Shown here piece after piece: positions 25,390-35,600 of a stretch of 62,053 nucleotides of DNA. The notes beneath the pieces are model-generated. The model ran no database searches. It was given only the letters and a program-made list of their open reading frames with translations, and was not told the DNA's origin. Position 1 is the stretch's first letter; each line of letters starts with the position of its first letter. Both the position numbers and the translations under genes were made by a program. The DNA comes from an uncultured bacterium (GTDB taxonomy: Bacteria > Bacillota > Clostridia > Oscillospirales > Acutalibacteraceae): the NCBI GenBank assembly GCA_934875675.1, contig CAKXIK010000010.1, positions 1-62,053 on the forward strand, written 5' to 3'.

Positions 25390-25420
25390 AAAAAAGCGGG
25401 CGAAAAAACGCCCGCTTTTC
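25390..25420 (-). terminator. Terminator after rpsU
   Basis: AAAAGCGGGCG (25392-25402) and CGCCCGCTTTT (25409-25419) form an 11-bp stem with T-runs on the minus strand side. Confidence 0.85.
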
Positions 25421-25457
25421 TTACCGGTTCGTGCAGACCGCACAGACGCAAAGCTCC

Positions 25458-25634
25458 TTATCTGAACTTGCGTTTACGGGCAGCCTCCGACTTCTTTTTG
25501 CGCTTCACAGAAGGCTTCTCGTAAGCCTCTCTTTTGCGCACCTCGGCAATGACTCCCGATTTGGCGCACTGCTTCTTAAAGCGGCGAAGCGCACTGTCAA
25601 GAGATTCATTCTCTTTAATCCGAATTTCCGACAT
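25458..25634 (-). CDS. rpsU: 30S ribosomal protein S21
   Basis: S21 is a small basic protein near the decoding centre that helps initiation. The 58-residue sequence starts MSEIRIKENESLDSALRRFKK and ends in a run of Lys and Arg. I use the ATG at 25634, which has a long GGAGGGGAGG site about 10 bases upstream; the frame is open further up to 25724, but that overlaps the promoter. It is transcribed alone between a strong promoter and a terminator. Confidence 0.97.
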   Translation of the reverse strand: MSEIRIKENESLDSALRRFKKQCAKSGVIAEVRKREAYEKPSVKRKKKSEAARKRKFR

Positions 25635-25694
25635 GATTATCTTCCCTCCCCTCCGCCTTACGACAGGGGTAATAAAGCCAAGAATACGAAAAAT

Positions 25695-25724
25695 ATTATA
25701 CATGATAACAGGTGCCAATGTCAA
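25695..25724 (-). promoter_or_regulatory. Promoter of rpsU
   Basis: On the minus strand perfect TTGACA (25719-25724) and perfect TATAAT (25695-25700) are 18 bases apart, about 60 bases upstream of the start. Confidence 0.8.
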
Positions 25725-25823
25725 GCTTTTGGTTGCATTGAAGTTAATTTTTCTGAAAAATATTGCGAAATCGAGGTCTAATCGCCTTTTTTTCTTCCAA
25801 TGACACCCGTTTTCAGTACCAAA

Positions 25824-28229
25824 TTAAGGCTTGACTACCAAATTGACCAGTTTTCCGGGGACATAGAGCTCCTTGATGATGGTGCCCGACCCGATCATAG
25901 CAGCAATTTTTTCATCTGTTTTTGCTGCTGCAATGGCATCTGCTGCAGAAATATCAGCATCGACCACCAGACGCGCGCGAACCTTGCCATTGATCTGTAC
26001 CGCAATTTCCACCTGAGCATCCACACATTTTGCTTCATCATAGGTCGGCCAGGCAGCCAGCGAACAAAGACCCTTTCCGCCGAGCTTTTCCCAAATTTCT
26101 TCGCAAAGATGCGGTGCAAACGGGCAGAGCATTGTTACAAAAGTTTTCAGCTCGTCAACGGTGAGCTTTTTCTTATCATAAATCTCATTGACAAGAGTCA
26201 TCATGGCAGCAACGGCAGTGTTGAACTTCATATCTTCGATATCACTCGAAACTTTTTTCACCGTTTTATTCATGATGGTTTCCAGCTCCGGCGTTACACC
26301 GGTTCCCTTTGCCAGATCAACCAGATCGGCAACACGTTCCAAAAAGCGTTTGCAGCCCTTGACACCATTTTCGCTCCACGGAGCCGCGGAGCCGTAATCG
26401 CCCATAAAGAGGATATAGGTGCGCAGCGTATCGGCACCGAACTGATCTACAACATCGTTCGGGTCAACAACATTTCCGCGTGATTTACTCATTTTAACGC
26501 CGTCCGCACCGAGGATCATGCCTTGCGCCGAACGCTTGGCGTACGGTTCCTTGCAGGGAACCTCCCCGATATCGTACAGGAAGCGGTGCCAGAAGCGGGA
26601 ATAAATCAAGTGACGTGTCACATGCTCCATTCCGCCGTTATACCAATCCACCGGCAGCCAATACTTCAGCTTTTCGGGATCGGCAAACACGTTATCATTG
26701 TGCGGATCAATGTAACGCAGAAAATACCAGGAAGAGCCAGCCCACTGGGGCATGGTATCGGTTTCACGTTTGGCAGCACCGCCGCATTTGGGGCAGGTGC
26801 AGTTCACGAAGGAATCCAGCTTGGCAAGCGGACTTTCTCCGCCTTCGCCGGGCTCAAAGTTTTCCACCGCGGGAAGCTCAAGCGGCAGCTGATCATACGG
26901 AACGGGAACCATTCCGCAGTGCGGGCAGTGCACAATCGGAATCGGCTCGCCCCAGTAACGCTGGCGGTTGAATGCCCAGTCCTTCATTTTGTACTGAACG
27001 CCCTTTTCACCGATGCCCTTTTCTTTGAGGAATTGGAGCATCCTCTCAATCGAATCCTTTTTGTTCGTATAGCCATTGAGGAAATCAGAATTGACCATTT
27101 CGCCGTCACCGGTATAGGCTGCCTGAGAAATATCGCCGCCCTTGATGACCTCAATGATATCAATGCCAAATTTCTTCGCAAAATCATAGTCGCGTTCGTC
27201 ATGCGCCGGGACCGCCATGATTGCACCGGTACCGTAGCCCATCATCACGTAATCGGAAATAAAAATCGGAATTTCTTTGCCATTGACCGGATTGATAGCA
27301 GTCAGTCCGTCAATTTTTACACCGGTTTTATCCTTGACAAGCTGTGTGCGCTCAAATTCTGTTTTTTTGCTGCATTCTTCACGATAGGCATCCAGCTCTG
27401 CCGTGTTTTTGATGAGGTCACGATACTGCTCCAGAATCGGATGCTCCGGTGCAATAACCATAAAGGTTACGCCAAAGAGAGTATCGCAGCGGGTAGTATA
27501 AATGCGAAGTTTCTCGTCAATATCCTTGAGCGAAAAATTGACAAATGCACCGGTGGATTTGCCGATCCAGTGCTGTTGCTGCATTTTAATATTGGCGGGA
27601 TAATCGACGGTATCGAGTCCCTGCAAAAGTTTATCTGCATATTCGGTGATGCGCAGGTACCAGACATCCTTCGATTTTTGGACTACATCGCTGTGACAGA
27701 TATCGCACTTGCCGCCCTGGGAATCCTCATTGGAAAGAACGACCTTGCAGCTTGGGCAATAATTGACCAGCGCCGTATCGCGGAATACCAGTCCATGCTC
27801 AAAGAGCTTCAGGAAAATCCACTGTGTCCACTTGTAATAATCCTCCTGCGTGGTATCAACGGTGCGGGTCCAGTCGAACGAAAAACCAACCTTTTTCAGC
27901 TGGCTTGTAAACCGCGCAATGTTCATATCGGTAACCTTGCGGGGATGGATATCATTTTTGATTGCGTAATTTTCCGTCGGCAGACCGAACGCATCAAAGC
28001 CGATCGGGAACAGGACATTATAGCCCTGCATCCGGCGTTTCCGGCAGATGACTTCCATTCCGGAATACGCTTTAATGTGACCAACGTGCATTCCGGCACC
28101 GCTTGGGTACGGAAACTCAATCAGTCCGTAAAACTTTGGTTTGTCAAAGCTGTCGGTGGCTTCAAAGGCTTTGGCTGCTTCCCAGCGATCCTGCCATTTC
28201 TTTTCAATTGCTTGCGGTTCGTATTTCAT
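25824..28229 (-). CDS. leuS: Leucyl-tRNA synthetase
   Basis: This class I synthetase charges tRNA-Leu. The HIGH-type motif is PYPSGAGMHVGHIKAY near residue 40. The editing domain carries the TRCDTLFG threonine-rich motif and the AHDERDYDFA block. KMSKS reads GVKMSKSRGNVV. A zinc-type cluster lies in CPHCGMVP and CPKCG. At 801 residues it is a complete bacterial enzyme. AGGAAGGG precedes the ATG. It is the last gene of the housekeeping run starting with yhbY; no T-box leader is seen in the 57 bases upstream. Confidence 0.98.
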   Translation of the reverse strand: MKYEPQAIEKKWQDRWEAAKAFEATDSFDKPKFYGLIEFPYPSGAGMHVGHIKAYSGMEVICRKRRMQGYNVLFPIGFDAFGLPTENYAIKNDIHPRKVTDMNIARFTSQLKKVGFSFDWTRTVDTTQEDYYKWTQWIFLKLFEHGLVFRDTALVNYCPSCKVVLSNEDSQGGKCDICHSDVVQKSKDVWYLRITEYADKLLQGLDTVDYPANIKMQQQHWIGKSTGAFVNFSLKDIDEKLRIYTTRCDTLFGVTFMVIAPEHPILEQYRDLIKNTAELDAYREECSKKTEFERTQLVKDKTGVKIDGLTAINPVNGKEIPIFISDYVMMGYGTGAIMAVPAHDERDYDFAKKFGIDIIEVIKGGDISQAAYTGDGEMVNSDFLNGYTNKKDSIERMLQFLKEKGIGEKGVQYKMKDWAFNRQRYWGEPIPIVHCPHCGMVPVPYDQLPLELPAVENFEPGEGGESPLAKLDSFVNCTCPKCGGAAKRETDTMPQWAGSSWYFLRYIDPHNDNVFADPEKLKYWLPVDWYNGGMEHVTRHLIYSRFWHRFLYDIGEVPCKEPYAKRSAQGMILGADGVKMSKSRGNVVDPNDVVDQFGADTLRTYILFMGDYGSAAPWSENGVKGCKRFLERVADLVDLAKGTGVTPELETIMNKTVKKVSSDIEDMKFNTAVAAMMTLVNEIYDKKKLTVDELKTFVTMLCPFAPHLCEEIWEKLGGKGLCSLAAWPTYDEAKCVDAQVEIAVQINGKVRARLVVDADISAADAIAAAKTDEKIAAMIGSGTIIKELYVPGKLVNLVVKP

Positions 28230-28286
28230 TTGGACTCAGACCCTTCCTGCAAATATGTGAAAAACAGAAGCTTGCGTTGCAAAAGA

Positions 28287-28658
28287 TTATTCCTCGCTGA
28301 TGATTCCTTCCAGCGACAGCTGCTCGCCGTCCTTCCAAAGGCGCTCCAGATCATAAAAATCACGTGTTTTATCCTGAAACACATGCACAATTACGTTATC
28401 ATAATCGAGCAAAATCCATGTGTTGCCGTTTCTTCCCTCGATGTGATCGGGTTCGATGCCGGCTTGCGAAAGGCGAAACTCCACCTCATCGGCAAGCGCT
28501 TTTGTATGCGTGTTGCTGGTACCTGTGGCAATCACAAAATAGTCTGCCAACGAGGAGACCTCGCGGATTCCGATTAAGCGCAGTTCCAGCGCTTTTTTGC
28601 TGTCCAGTGCGCGAACAGCCTCCTGAGCGATTTCCAATGATGTCATCTTTCTTGTCAT
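28287..28658 (-). CDS. rsfS: Ribosomal silencing factor RsfS
   Basis: RsfS (DUF143) binds L14 and blocks subunit joining when nutrients are low. Family blocks: SSLADYFVIATGTSNTHTKALADEV and EGRNGNTWILLDYDNVIVHVF, and the C-terminal FYDLERLWKDGEQL. The start is set at the ATG at 28658 with GAAAGGAAG next to it; an ATG at 28646 is also possible. It is 31 bases after yqeK and precedes leuS by 57 bases, in the usual nadD-yqeK-rsfS order. Confidence 0.94.
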   Translation of the reverse strand: MTRKMTSLEIAQEAVRALDSKKALELRLIGIREVSSLADYFVIATGTSNTHTKALADEVEFRLSQAGIEPDHIEGRNGNTWILLDYDNVIVHVFQDKTRDFYDLERLWKDGEQLSLEGIISEE

Positions 28659-28689
28659 TCTTCCTTTCGTTAAAACATAAAAACGCCTC

Positions 28690-29250
28690 TTAAACCAAAA
28701 GCAGATTGTTATAAGCTTCAAAGGTATCGGGATGAATCAGGTGCTGCTTTTCGCTAAGCTCACAAATGGTGTAGGCAAGGCATTCGATCAGTGTACCGTT
28801 CAAATCCTGATAGGCACGCACACGCAGCTTTTCCACCCCTTCATAATCGCGGTCTGCGGAAACAAAATCCGCCAGATAGATTACTTTTTCCAGCAAAGAC
28901 ATATTTGCACGGGCAGTGGTGTGGTACCGGATGGCATCCAAAATTTCACGGTCCACAACCCCGAACCGGGTCTGCGCTGCAACCGCACCTGAGATGGCAT
29001 GCAGCAACTTATGTGAACGCTGTTCCACTTGACTTAATATTATACCAAAGTCTTCGATCATTTGCAACTGTATCTCCGGCGGCATTTCTTTGGTGGAATC
29101 GTGCAAAATTCCGGCTGTCTCCGCTTTTTGTACATCGGCACCATAGCATTTTGCCAACTTAACCGCCTCCTGCGCAACACAAACGCTGTGATGCGCACGA
29201 TACGGCGACAGTGTTTCTTCAATTTCCCTGCGATATTGCTCAAATGTCAT
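28690..29250 (-). CDS. yqeK: YqeK family HD-domain hydrolase (diadenosine tetraphosphatase)
   Basis: YqeK enzymes cleave Ap4A symmetrically to ADP and limit this stress nucleotide. The HD fold shows H in YRAHHSVCVA, HD in GILHDSTKEMP, later His in HKLLHAISG and RYHTTARANMS, and Asp in IYLADFVSADRDY. The ATG at 29250 (MTFEQYRREI) begins 11 bases inside the end of nadD, implying coupling; the longer frame to 29400 would overlap nadD without family support. It has about 186 residues. Confidence 0.92.
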   Translation of the reverse strand: MTFEQYRREIEETLSPYRAHHSVCVAQEAVKLAKCYGADVQKAETAGILHDSTKEMPPEIQLQMIEDFGIILSQVEQRSHKLLHAISGAVAAQTRFGVVDREILDAIRYHTTARANMSLLEKVIYLADFVSADRDYEGVEKLRVRAYQDLNGTLIECLAYTICELSEKQHLIHPDTFEAYNNLLLV

Positions 29251-29884
29251 GGAAAATCCCCTTTTCCTGCGGTGCAGCAGAGCGATAGAGTTCATGCTGC
29301 AAAATATAGTGTTCCACACTTGACGGTACCAAACCGCGCAGGCTTTTGCCTTCTCCTGCCAATTTGCGAATCTGCGTGGAAGAGATATCCGGCGGAACAA
29401 AATCCCCGATTACCGCCCGGGCACCTTGTGCCTGCAGATGCTGTGCATACTGCCTGAGCGGAGCAGACGAATCTTCTCCGCGCGGAGCAGCACAAACCGT
29501 ACAAAGCGAGAAAATGCGCTCCGGATGCTTCCATTGCTCGAGCGTCAGAAACATATCGGCGCCTGTAATGAAAAACAATTCCGCCTGCGGCATCTGCTTT
29601 TGCAGCAGCGTGAGTGTTTCCCACGTGTAGCTTTTGCCGGGACGGCGCAGCTCAAAATCGTTGGCAGACAGCAGCGGCTCTTCCTCTGCAGCCAAACGGC
29701 ACATGGCAAGCCTATCTTCACCGGAGGCAAGATCCGGTGCCCGCTTGTGGGGCGGCACATTGGTAACCATCAGCATCACCTGCTGTAAACCAAGCAGCCG
29801 TGCAAATCCTTTTGCCAGAGCGATATGCCCGTTATGCACCGGATTGAACGTCCCGCCCAGAATGGCAATGCGTTGAACGCTCAT
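29240..29884 (-). CDS. nadD: Nicotinate-nucleotide adenylyltransferase
   Basis: It adenylates nicotinate mononucleotide in NAD synthesis. The nucleotidyltransferase motif GGTFNPVHNGHIALA is at the N-terminus and the ISSTQIRKL motif near residue 175. The PPHK substrate loop is present (VPPHKRAPD). Length is 214 residues. It overlaps yhbY by 4 bases upstream and yqeK by 11 bases downstream. With the niaR/nicotinamidase pair in this window, two steps of NAD supply are represented. Confidence 0.96.
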   Translation of the reverse strand: MSVQRIAILGGTFNPVHNGHIALAKGFARLLGLQQVMLMVTNVPPHKRAPDLASGEDRLAMCRLAAEEEPLLSANDFELRRPGKSYTWETLTLLQKQMPQAELFFITGADMFLTLEQWKHPERIFSLCTVCAAPRGEDSSAPLRQYAQHLQAQGARAVIGDFVPPDISSTQIRKLAGEGKSLRGLVPSSVEHYILQHELYRSAAPQEKGIFHDI

Positions 29885-30186
29885 TTCTTTTTTGCCTTTG
29901 GCAGCTCAATGACCGGCTTTTTTTCATTACGACGATAGAGAACAAACTTGGAACCGATCACCTGCACTACTTCTGCTCTTGTTTCCTCTGCAATTTTGTT
30001 TGCAAAATCTCTGGCTGCTCCGGGTGCAGTTTCCAGCGCCTTGCCTTTGATTAGCTCACGGGTATTCAGCGCGCCATCCGCCTGCGCAACCAGCTCGTCA
30101 GAAATTCCTCCCTTTCCCACCATCAGAATGGTATCCTCATTCACGGCAAGAGAACGAAGGAAAGCGCGTTGTTTACTGGTCAGCAT
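29881..30186 (-). CDS. yhbY: YhbY family RNA-binding protein (CRM domain)
   Basis: It is a ribosome-assembly-associated RNA-binding protein. The CRM domain fills the 101 residues: LTSKQRAFLRSLA, the GKGGISDELV loop that contacts RNA, and KFVLYRRNEKKP. A lysine-rich tail follows. AAAGGAAG precedes the ATG. The stop overlaps the nadD start by 4 bases, so it heads a coupled group with nadD and yqeK. Confidence 0.94.
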   Translation of the reverse strand: MLTSKQRAFLRSLAVNEDTILMVGKGGISDELVAQADGALNTRELIKGKALETAPGAARDFANKIAEETRAEVVQVIGSKFVLYRRNEKKPVIELPKAKKK

Positions 30187-30229
30187 AAAAATCTTCCTTT
30201 CAGTGCGGCAATGCGCACTTTGTTTTGTA

Positions 30230-30997
30230 TTATAGTGAACGAATCAGCGCGGCAATTGCGCTTTCGTTATTGGTAACCGTCACTTGGTCTGCCGTCTGCT
30301 TGACACAGTCGATTGCGTTGCCGACCGCAACACCGAGATCCGCCTCCCGCAACATCGAAAGATCATTTTCATAATCACCGATACAGACGACCTTGCGAAT
30401 TTGGGGAAGCATCGAGCGAAGCACACGAACTGCATCGCCTTTGGTGGAGGTTCGGTCAAGGATTTCAAGCCCGATATTCCAGCTGCGCGAAAAATCACAA
30501 ACCTTTCCAAGCGGTGAAGCCCGCAGCCTTTTTTCGGCACGCACTGCATCATCTTCCTTCTTGAACACGAAGATGATTTTCAGCCACGTTTCCGCGCAAA
30601 GCTCCGGCAATGCCGCCTGCACCTCTTTCCAGGAAAGATATTCCCTTCGAGTCTCCGAATTAAAAATGACAGAATCAAGCTGCGAAACCATTTCTTCCGC
30701 GGCGTGCAGCAGCTCTGTCAGCGGCACTGGAATGCGATGGCTGCAAAGCATCGTTTGCGAATCCAGATCGTAAATTCCCGCGCCGTTAAAGGTAATTACC
30801 GGTGCATTTGGCACAAAACAATCGGCAAATTGCGCAAAATGAGTTGGCAAACGACCGGTCGCAACCGAAAAGGTACCGCCGTTTTGCTGAAACCGTGCAA
30901 TCGCCTCGCAATTTTCGCGCGATACCGAACCGTCGGAGGACATCATCGTACCATCCAGATCGGTAATTATCAATATGCCGTCATATCTTTTTTTCAC
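30230..30997 (-). CDS. Cof-type HAD-IIB phosphatase
   Basis: Cof/YidA-type phosphatases act on sugar phosphates or flavin/PLP intermediates. Motif I is ITDLDGTMMSS, motif II ATGRLPTHF, motif III the lysine in STKGDAVR, and motif IV CIGDYENDLSML. The C2B cap lies between residues about 85 and 190. At 255 residues it is complete. It sits 47 bases downstream of rdgB and may clear phosphorylated by-products; the substrate is not known. Confidence 0.88.
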   Translation of the reverse strand: MKKRYDGILIITDLDGTMMSSDGSVSRENCEAIARFQQNGGTFSVATGRLPTHFAQFADCFVPNAPVITFNGAGIYDLDSQTMLCSHRIPVPLTELLHAAEEMVSQLDSVIFNSETRREYLSWKEVQAALPELCAETWLKIIFVFKKEDDAVRAEKRLRASPLGKVCDFSRSWNIGLEILDRTSTKGDAVRVLRSMLPQIRKVVCIGDYENDLSMLREADLGVAVGNAIDCVKQTADQVTVTNNESAIAALIRSL

Positions 30998-31044
30998 GAT
31001 CTTCCCCTCCTACCGGTAAAAACAACTCTGCGCACAAATGTGAG

Positions 31045-31638
31045 TTACCCCATTCGTTCACGCAGCGCCTTCTGCAAAGAGGAAAGTGCGCGACCGCGAT
31101 GGCTGATTGCATCCTTTTCCTCGTCAGAAAGCTCCGCGTACGTCTTTTCTCCCACAAGAAAAAGCGGGTCGTACCCGAATCCGCCGTTTCCACTAGGTGC
31201 AAAAGCAATTGTCCCTTCACATTCCCCGCGCACGCAAACGGATTCACCACCCGGGAAGACACAACAAACCGCCGACACAAACCGCGCAGTACGCTGGTCT
31301 TGCGGAACGTTTTTCAACTCCTGCAGCAGCTTTTCATTGCGCTGACTGTCTGATGCGCCCTCTCCTGCATAGCGTGCCGAATAAACGCCGGGAGCGCCGT
31401 CCAATGCATCCACCATTAATCCGGAATCATCTGCCACGGCGGGCAGACCGGTTTGGCGCATGGCGGCTTCCGCTTTTAAAAATGCGTTTTCCTCAAAGGT
31501 GGCTCCGGTTTCTTCTACTTCGGAAAGCTCAAATCCCGCTTGCTCCGCCGTTTGTGCGGAAATGCCAAGCGGTGCAAGAATCCGCTCCAGCTCGGCAAGC
31601 TTTTTCCTGTTATGAGTCGCAATGATAAATGTCTGCAT
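31045..31638 (-). CDS. rdgB: XTP/dITP diphosphatase (Ham1/RdgB)
   Basis: It removes deaminated purine nucleotides (XTP, dITP) from the pool. Motifs: ATHNRKKLAELE at the N-terminus, VADDSGLMVDALDGAPGVYSARYAG around residues 69-93, FGYDPLFLV, and the C-terminal SHRGRALS. Length is 197 residues. GGGGGAC precedes the ATG. It starts 12 bases after ftsY. Confidence 0.95.
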   Translation of the reverse strand: MQTFIIATHNRKKLAELERILAPLGISAQTAEQAGFELSEVEETGATFEENAFLKAEAAMRQTGLPAVADDSGLMVDALDGAPGVYSARYAGEGASDSQRNEKLLQELKNVPQDQRTARFVSAVCCVFPGGESVCVRGECEGTIAFAPSGNGGFGYDPLFLVGEKTYAELSDEEKDAISHRGRALSSLQKALRERMG

Positions 31639-31650
31639 GCTTGTCCCCCG

Positions 31651-32565
31651 TTATTCCTTAGTATCGAACAATGCTGCGGCAAATTCCTTAGCATTAAACG
31701 GCTGCAAATCATCAATCTGTTCCCCGACGCCGATAAATTTGACCGGCACACCGAGATCTTCTTTGATAGAAAGCACCACGCCGCCTTTGGCAGTTCCGTC
31801 CAGCTTGGTGAGCACAATTCCGGTCAGCCCGGCTGTATCGCGAAAAGCGCGCGCTTGATTCACTGCATTCTGTCCGGTAGTTGCATCCAAAACCAGCAAA
31901 ACCTCTTTATCTGCATCCGGCAGCTCACGGTCGATGATACGGTGGATTTTTCCAAGCTCATCCATCAGGTTTTTCTTATTGTGCAGTCTGCCGGCAGTGT
32001 CGCAGATTACAATATCTGCACCGCGGGCCTTTGCAGCCGAAAGCGCATCAAACACCACCGCCGCCGGGTCGGAGCCTTCCGCCTGACAAACAATCTCCGC
32101 TTTGGCACGATCTGCCCAGATTTTAAGCTGATCCACTGCCGCCGCACGAAAGGTATCCGCAGCCGCGAGCACCACTTTTTTGCCTTCTGCCGCAAAAAGT
32201 GCAGCCAGCTTGCCAATGGTCGTTGTTTTGCCCACGCCATTGACACCGATTACCAGAATAACGGAGGGTTTTGTGTTCAGCTGCATCTCCTGACCGCCCT
32301 CCAGCTGCTCCGCAACCAGCTCCTGCAGCATGGTGCCAATTTCCTGCGGATTCTTCGTGCCGCGTTCCTTGACACGCGCACGCAGTTCTTCGCAGATTTT
32401 CGCGGAAGTCGTTGCACCCACGTCTCCCATAATCAGCAGTTCTTCCAGCTCTTCAAACAGCTCTTCATCAATTTTGGTGAAGGACTTGAGCATCGAATCA
32501 ATCTGATGCACCACACTGTCGCGCGTTTTTTTCAGCCCTTCGCTGATTTTTTTGAAAAATCCCAT
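31651..32565 (-). CDS. ftsY: Signal recognition particle receptor FtsY
   Basis: FtsY is the SRP receptor GTPase that docks ribosomes at the membrane translocon. The N domain (residues about 1-95) and G domain are present with GVNGVGKTTTIGKLA (P-loop), DTFRAAAVDQL, DTAGRLHNKKNLMDEL and TKLDGTAKGGV. At 304 residues it lacks the long acidic A domain of E. coli FtsY, as usual in Firmicutes. An AAAGGA site precedes the ATG, 35 bases after smc. Confidence 0.97.
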   Translation of the reverse strand: MGFFKKISEGLKKTRDSVVHQIDSMLKSFTKIDEELFEELEELLIMGDVGATTSAKICEELRARVKERGTKNPQEIGTMLQELVAEQLEGGQEMQLNTKPSVILVIGVNGVGKTTTIGKLAALFAAEGKKVVLAAADTFRAAAVDQLKIWADRAKAEIVCQAEGSDPAAVVFDALSAAKARGADIVICDTAGRLHNKKNLMDELGKIHRIIDRELPDADKEVLLVLDATTGQNAVNQARAFRDTAGLTGIVLTKLDGTAKGGVVLSIKEDLGVPVKFIGVGEQIDDLQPFNAKEFAAALFDTKE

Positions 32566-32600
32566 CGTTATGATTCCTTTCGCTCGTCACTTTCCCTGCA

Positions 32601-35600
32601 TTACTTAATTCCCAGCTTCTGCTCCACCTCGCTTGCGCGCAGCTGCAAAAGCTTGGAAACACCTTTTTCCTGCATCGTCACACCATAAAGAACGTCCGCT
32701 TCTTCCATTGTTCCGCGGCGGTGTGTAATCGCGATGTACTGTGTATGTGTGCTCATTCGGCGCAAATATGTGGCAAATCGCGTCACGTTGACATCATCCA
32801 GTGCAGCCTCAATCTCGTCTAAAATACAGAACGGTGTGGGGCTGACCTTCATAATCGCAAAGTAAAGCGCAATGGCGGCAAGAGCTTTTTCTCCGCCGGA
32901 AAGTGCATCAATATTGGTAATGATTTTTCCTTGGGGCTGCACCGAAATCTGAATTCCGGAGGCAAGCACATCTGCCGGGTCAGTCAGTGTAAGAGACGCA
33001 TCCCCTCCGCCGAACAGCTCCCGGAAGGTTTGACCAAAGTTCTGGTTAATCTGGGTAAATCGCTCCGAAAAAATCTTTCGCATTTCATCCGTTAACTTTT
33101 CGATCAGTGCAAGCAGCTCTGTGCGTGATTTTTCGGCGTCCTCCACCTGTGCTTTGAGGAATTCATATCGTTCGCTGACTTCTTTATATTCCTCAATGGC
33201 TGCCAGATTGACCGAACCGAGTGCACGAATTTTACCTTTCAACTCTGCCAGCCGCCGGGCTGCCTCTGCCGCATTCTCAATTACAATTTCGAGTGCTTCG
33301 GCTTCACGGCGGGTCAGGTCATATTCCTCATAAAGCTTGCGGTCAATCGCGTCAAACTCCGATTGAGTGCTGTTCTTTTGTTCTTCCAGTCTGGCAAGCT
33401 CGCGTCCGCAGTTTTCACTTTCTGTGGATTTTTCCCGCTGAGACGCACGCAGTTGGGTACTCTGCTGTTCCTTCTGCATCCGCTGTGCGGCAAGCTCTTC
33501 AATCCGTGCGCTTGCACCCGAAGCTTCTTGTCTTAACGCTTTGGCTTCCTCGTCCATTGCCTCAGCACGGGACTGTGTCTGCGCAATTTTTGCTTCAAAA
33601 TCCACTTTTTGCAAGGCAAGCTCCTGAGCACGCTGCTCCTGATCTCCACTGCGGCGGCGCAATTCTTCGGCAGCGGTTTCAAACGCTTCGGCATCTTTTT
33701 GCGTTGCAACCAGCAATACGCGTAATTCTGCACAACGCTGTGCAGCAGCGGTTCTCCTGTCGGACAGTTGCGCACGCTCCGCCTGTAATACAGAAAGACG
33801 TTCTTCTGCCTCTCTGCGGCGATCCTGCGCCTGCTGCCGGTTCTGTTCTGCAAGCAACCGTGTATTTTCCAGTTCCTGCAGGCGCTTTTGTGCATTCGTC
33901 TGCTCTTTTTCCAGCTGTGCAGCAGAGGTGTTTGCTGCATCCATCAGGCTGTTCAGGCGGCTTTGCTCGGCTTGTGTGCGAATCAGTTCCTCCTGCGCAG
34001 CAGCAAGCTCACTTTTTGCAGCAAGCAGCGACGCCTCGTCCGCAGCATATGCCTCTTGCGCACGGCGGTAATCCTCCTTGGCAGCAGCAGCCTTTTCCAG
34101 CAGCTTCTGCGCAGCGGCTTTCGATTTTTCAATCTCGTTGCGCCGGTTCAGCAAGCCTGCATTTTTTGCAAGGGAGCCGCCGGTGAGCGAGCCTCCCGCA
34201 TTGACAACCTGTCCGTCGAGCGTCACGATGCGAAAGCGATACCCATAGCTGCGCGCGATTGCAACGGCAGAATCCAGATCCTCTGCAACGGCAATGCGCC
34301 CGAGCAAAAAGCGGCAAATCGGCTGATACTGCTCCTCACACGAAACCAGGCTGCTTGCAATGCCCACAAAGCCGAAGCAATCCTCCAGCCCGCGCTCGGC
34401 AAGCTCATTTCCCTTCACCGAGGTCATCGGCAAAAACGTTGCACGACCTGCATCACGTTGCTTGAGCAGCGCAATCGACCGTTTTGCATCTCCCTCACTG
34501 CCGCAGACAATGTTTTGCATTGCACCGCCGAGTGCTGTTTCAATTGCGGTGGAATACTGTGCCGGAACCTTCAGAATGCGGGAAACGGGGCCGTGGATGC
34601 CGGAAAGAGCACCTCGCTCTGATTCCTGCATCACGATCTTGACGCTGTGAGCAAAGCCTTCAAAATTCTTTTCCAGTTCTTCCAACAGCTTGGTTTTACG
34701 CTGTTCCGAGCCTGCATCCAATGCGAGCTGATCCGCCTGCGCACGCCGCTCTTCGGCACGGCGCTTTTGCGTTCCGATGCGCAGCTCATAACCGCTGACC
34801 GTATTTTTCTGCGATTCGATGGAATCCTGACAAGCCCGTGCCTTTTGTGCGGCGGCATCGGCTTCCTCATGCAGCTGTTCCACGCGCTGATGAGCAGCCA
34901 TATATTCGTCATTGGCAGTTTTCAGCCGGTTTTTCACTTCGCTGATGGTTGTTTCTGCCGTTGCGCCCGCTGTTTTTGCATCGGAAAGCGCTGCATCGAG
35001 CATGGAAAGCTCCTCGCGCAAAGACTTTTCCCATTCCGCAAAGTTTTCCAGTTCATTTGCTGCTTTTTGCTCCTGCAGCTCCGCATCGGAAAGTGCGTTC
35101 TTTTGCTTTTGCTCCTCCTCACGGCGATTTTTTGCCTGCTCCAACCGCTCTGCAAGGGTGCGTTCCAGTTCCTGACCGGTAATCGCACTGCTGCCCAGCT
35201 CTTCCTCAATCCGGCGAATATTTTCCGTATGATGCACAATATCATTGCGTAAAACGGCAGCATCGCTTTCCCGGCGGGCTGCCTCCTGCTCGTTTTGTGC
35301 AGCAGCGCGGCGAATCTCATCCATTTTGGCAAGAATCGCGTTGGTTTCCGCCGCCACTGCTTCGATTGCATTTTCAATTTGTGTCAGGGCATCCTGTGCA
35401 TCCGAATGCTGTTTCTGCACGATTGCAAGCTTTTCCTCCTGTGCGCGCAGCACATCGGAAAGCCGCTTCATATTTTGCATCCAAAGACCGATTTCCAACT
35501 GCTTTTTTTCATCGGCAAGCTCGAGAAAACGCTTTGCTTTTTCCGCCTGAACCCCCAGCGGTCCCACACGGGATTCCAGCTCCTGCAAAATATCTCTGAG

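Noticed and set aside
26523..28577. 684-codon open frame on the plus strand
   Set aside because: It lies antisense to leuS, has no ribosome binding site and no recognisable family; it is a codon-bias shadow of leuS.
31540..32688. 382-codon open frame on the plus strand
   Set aside because: Antisense to ftsY and the end of rdgB, without support.
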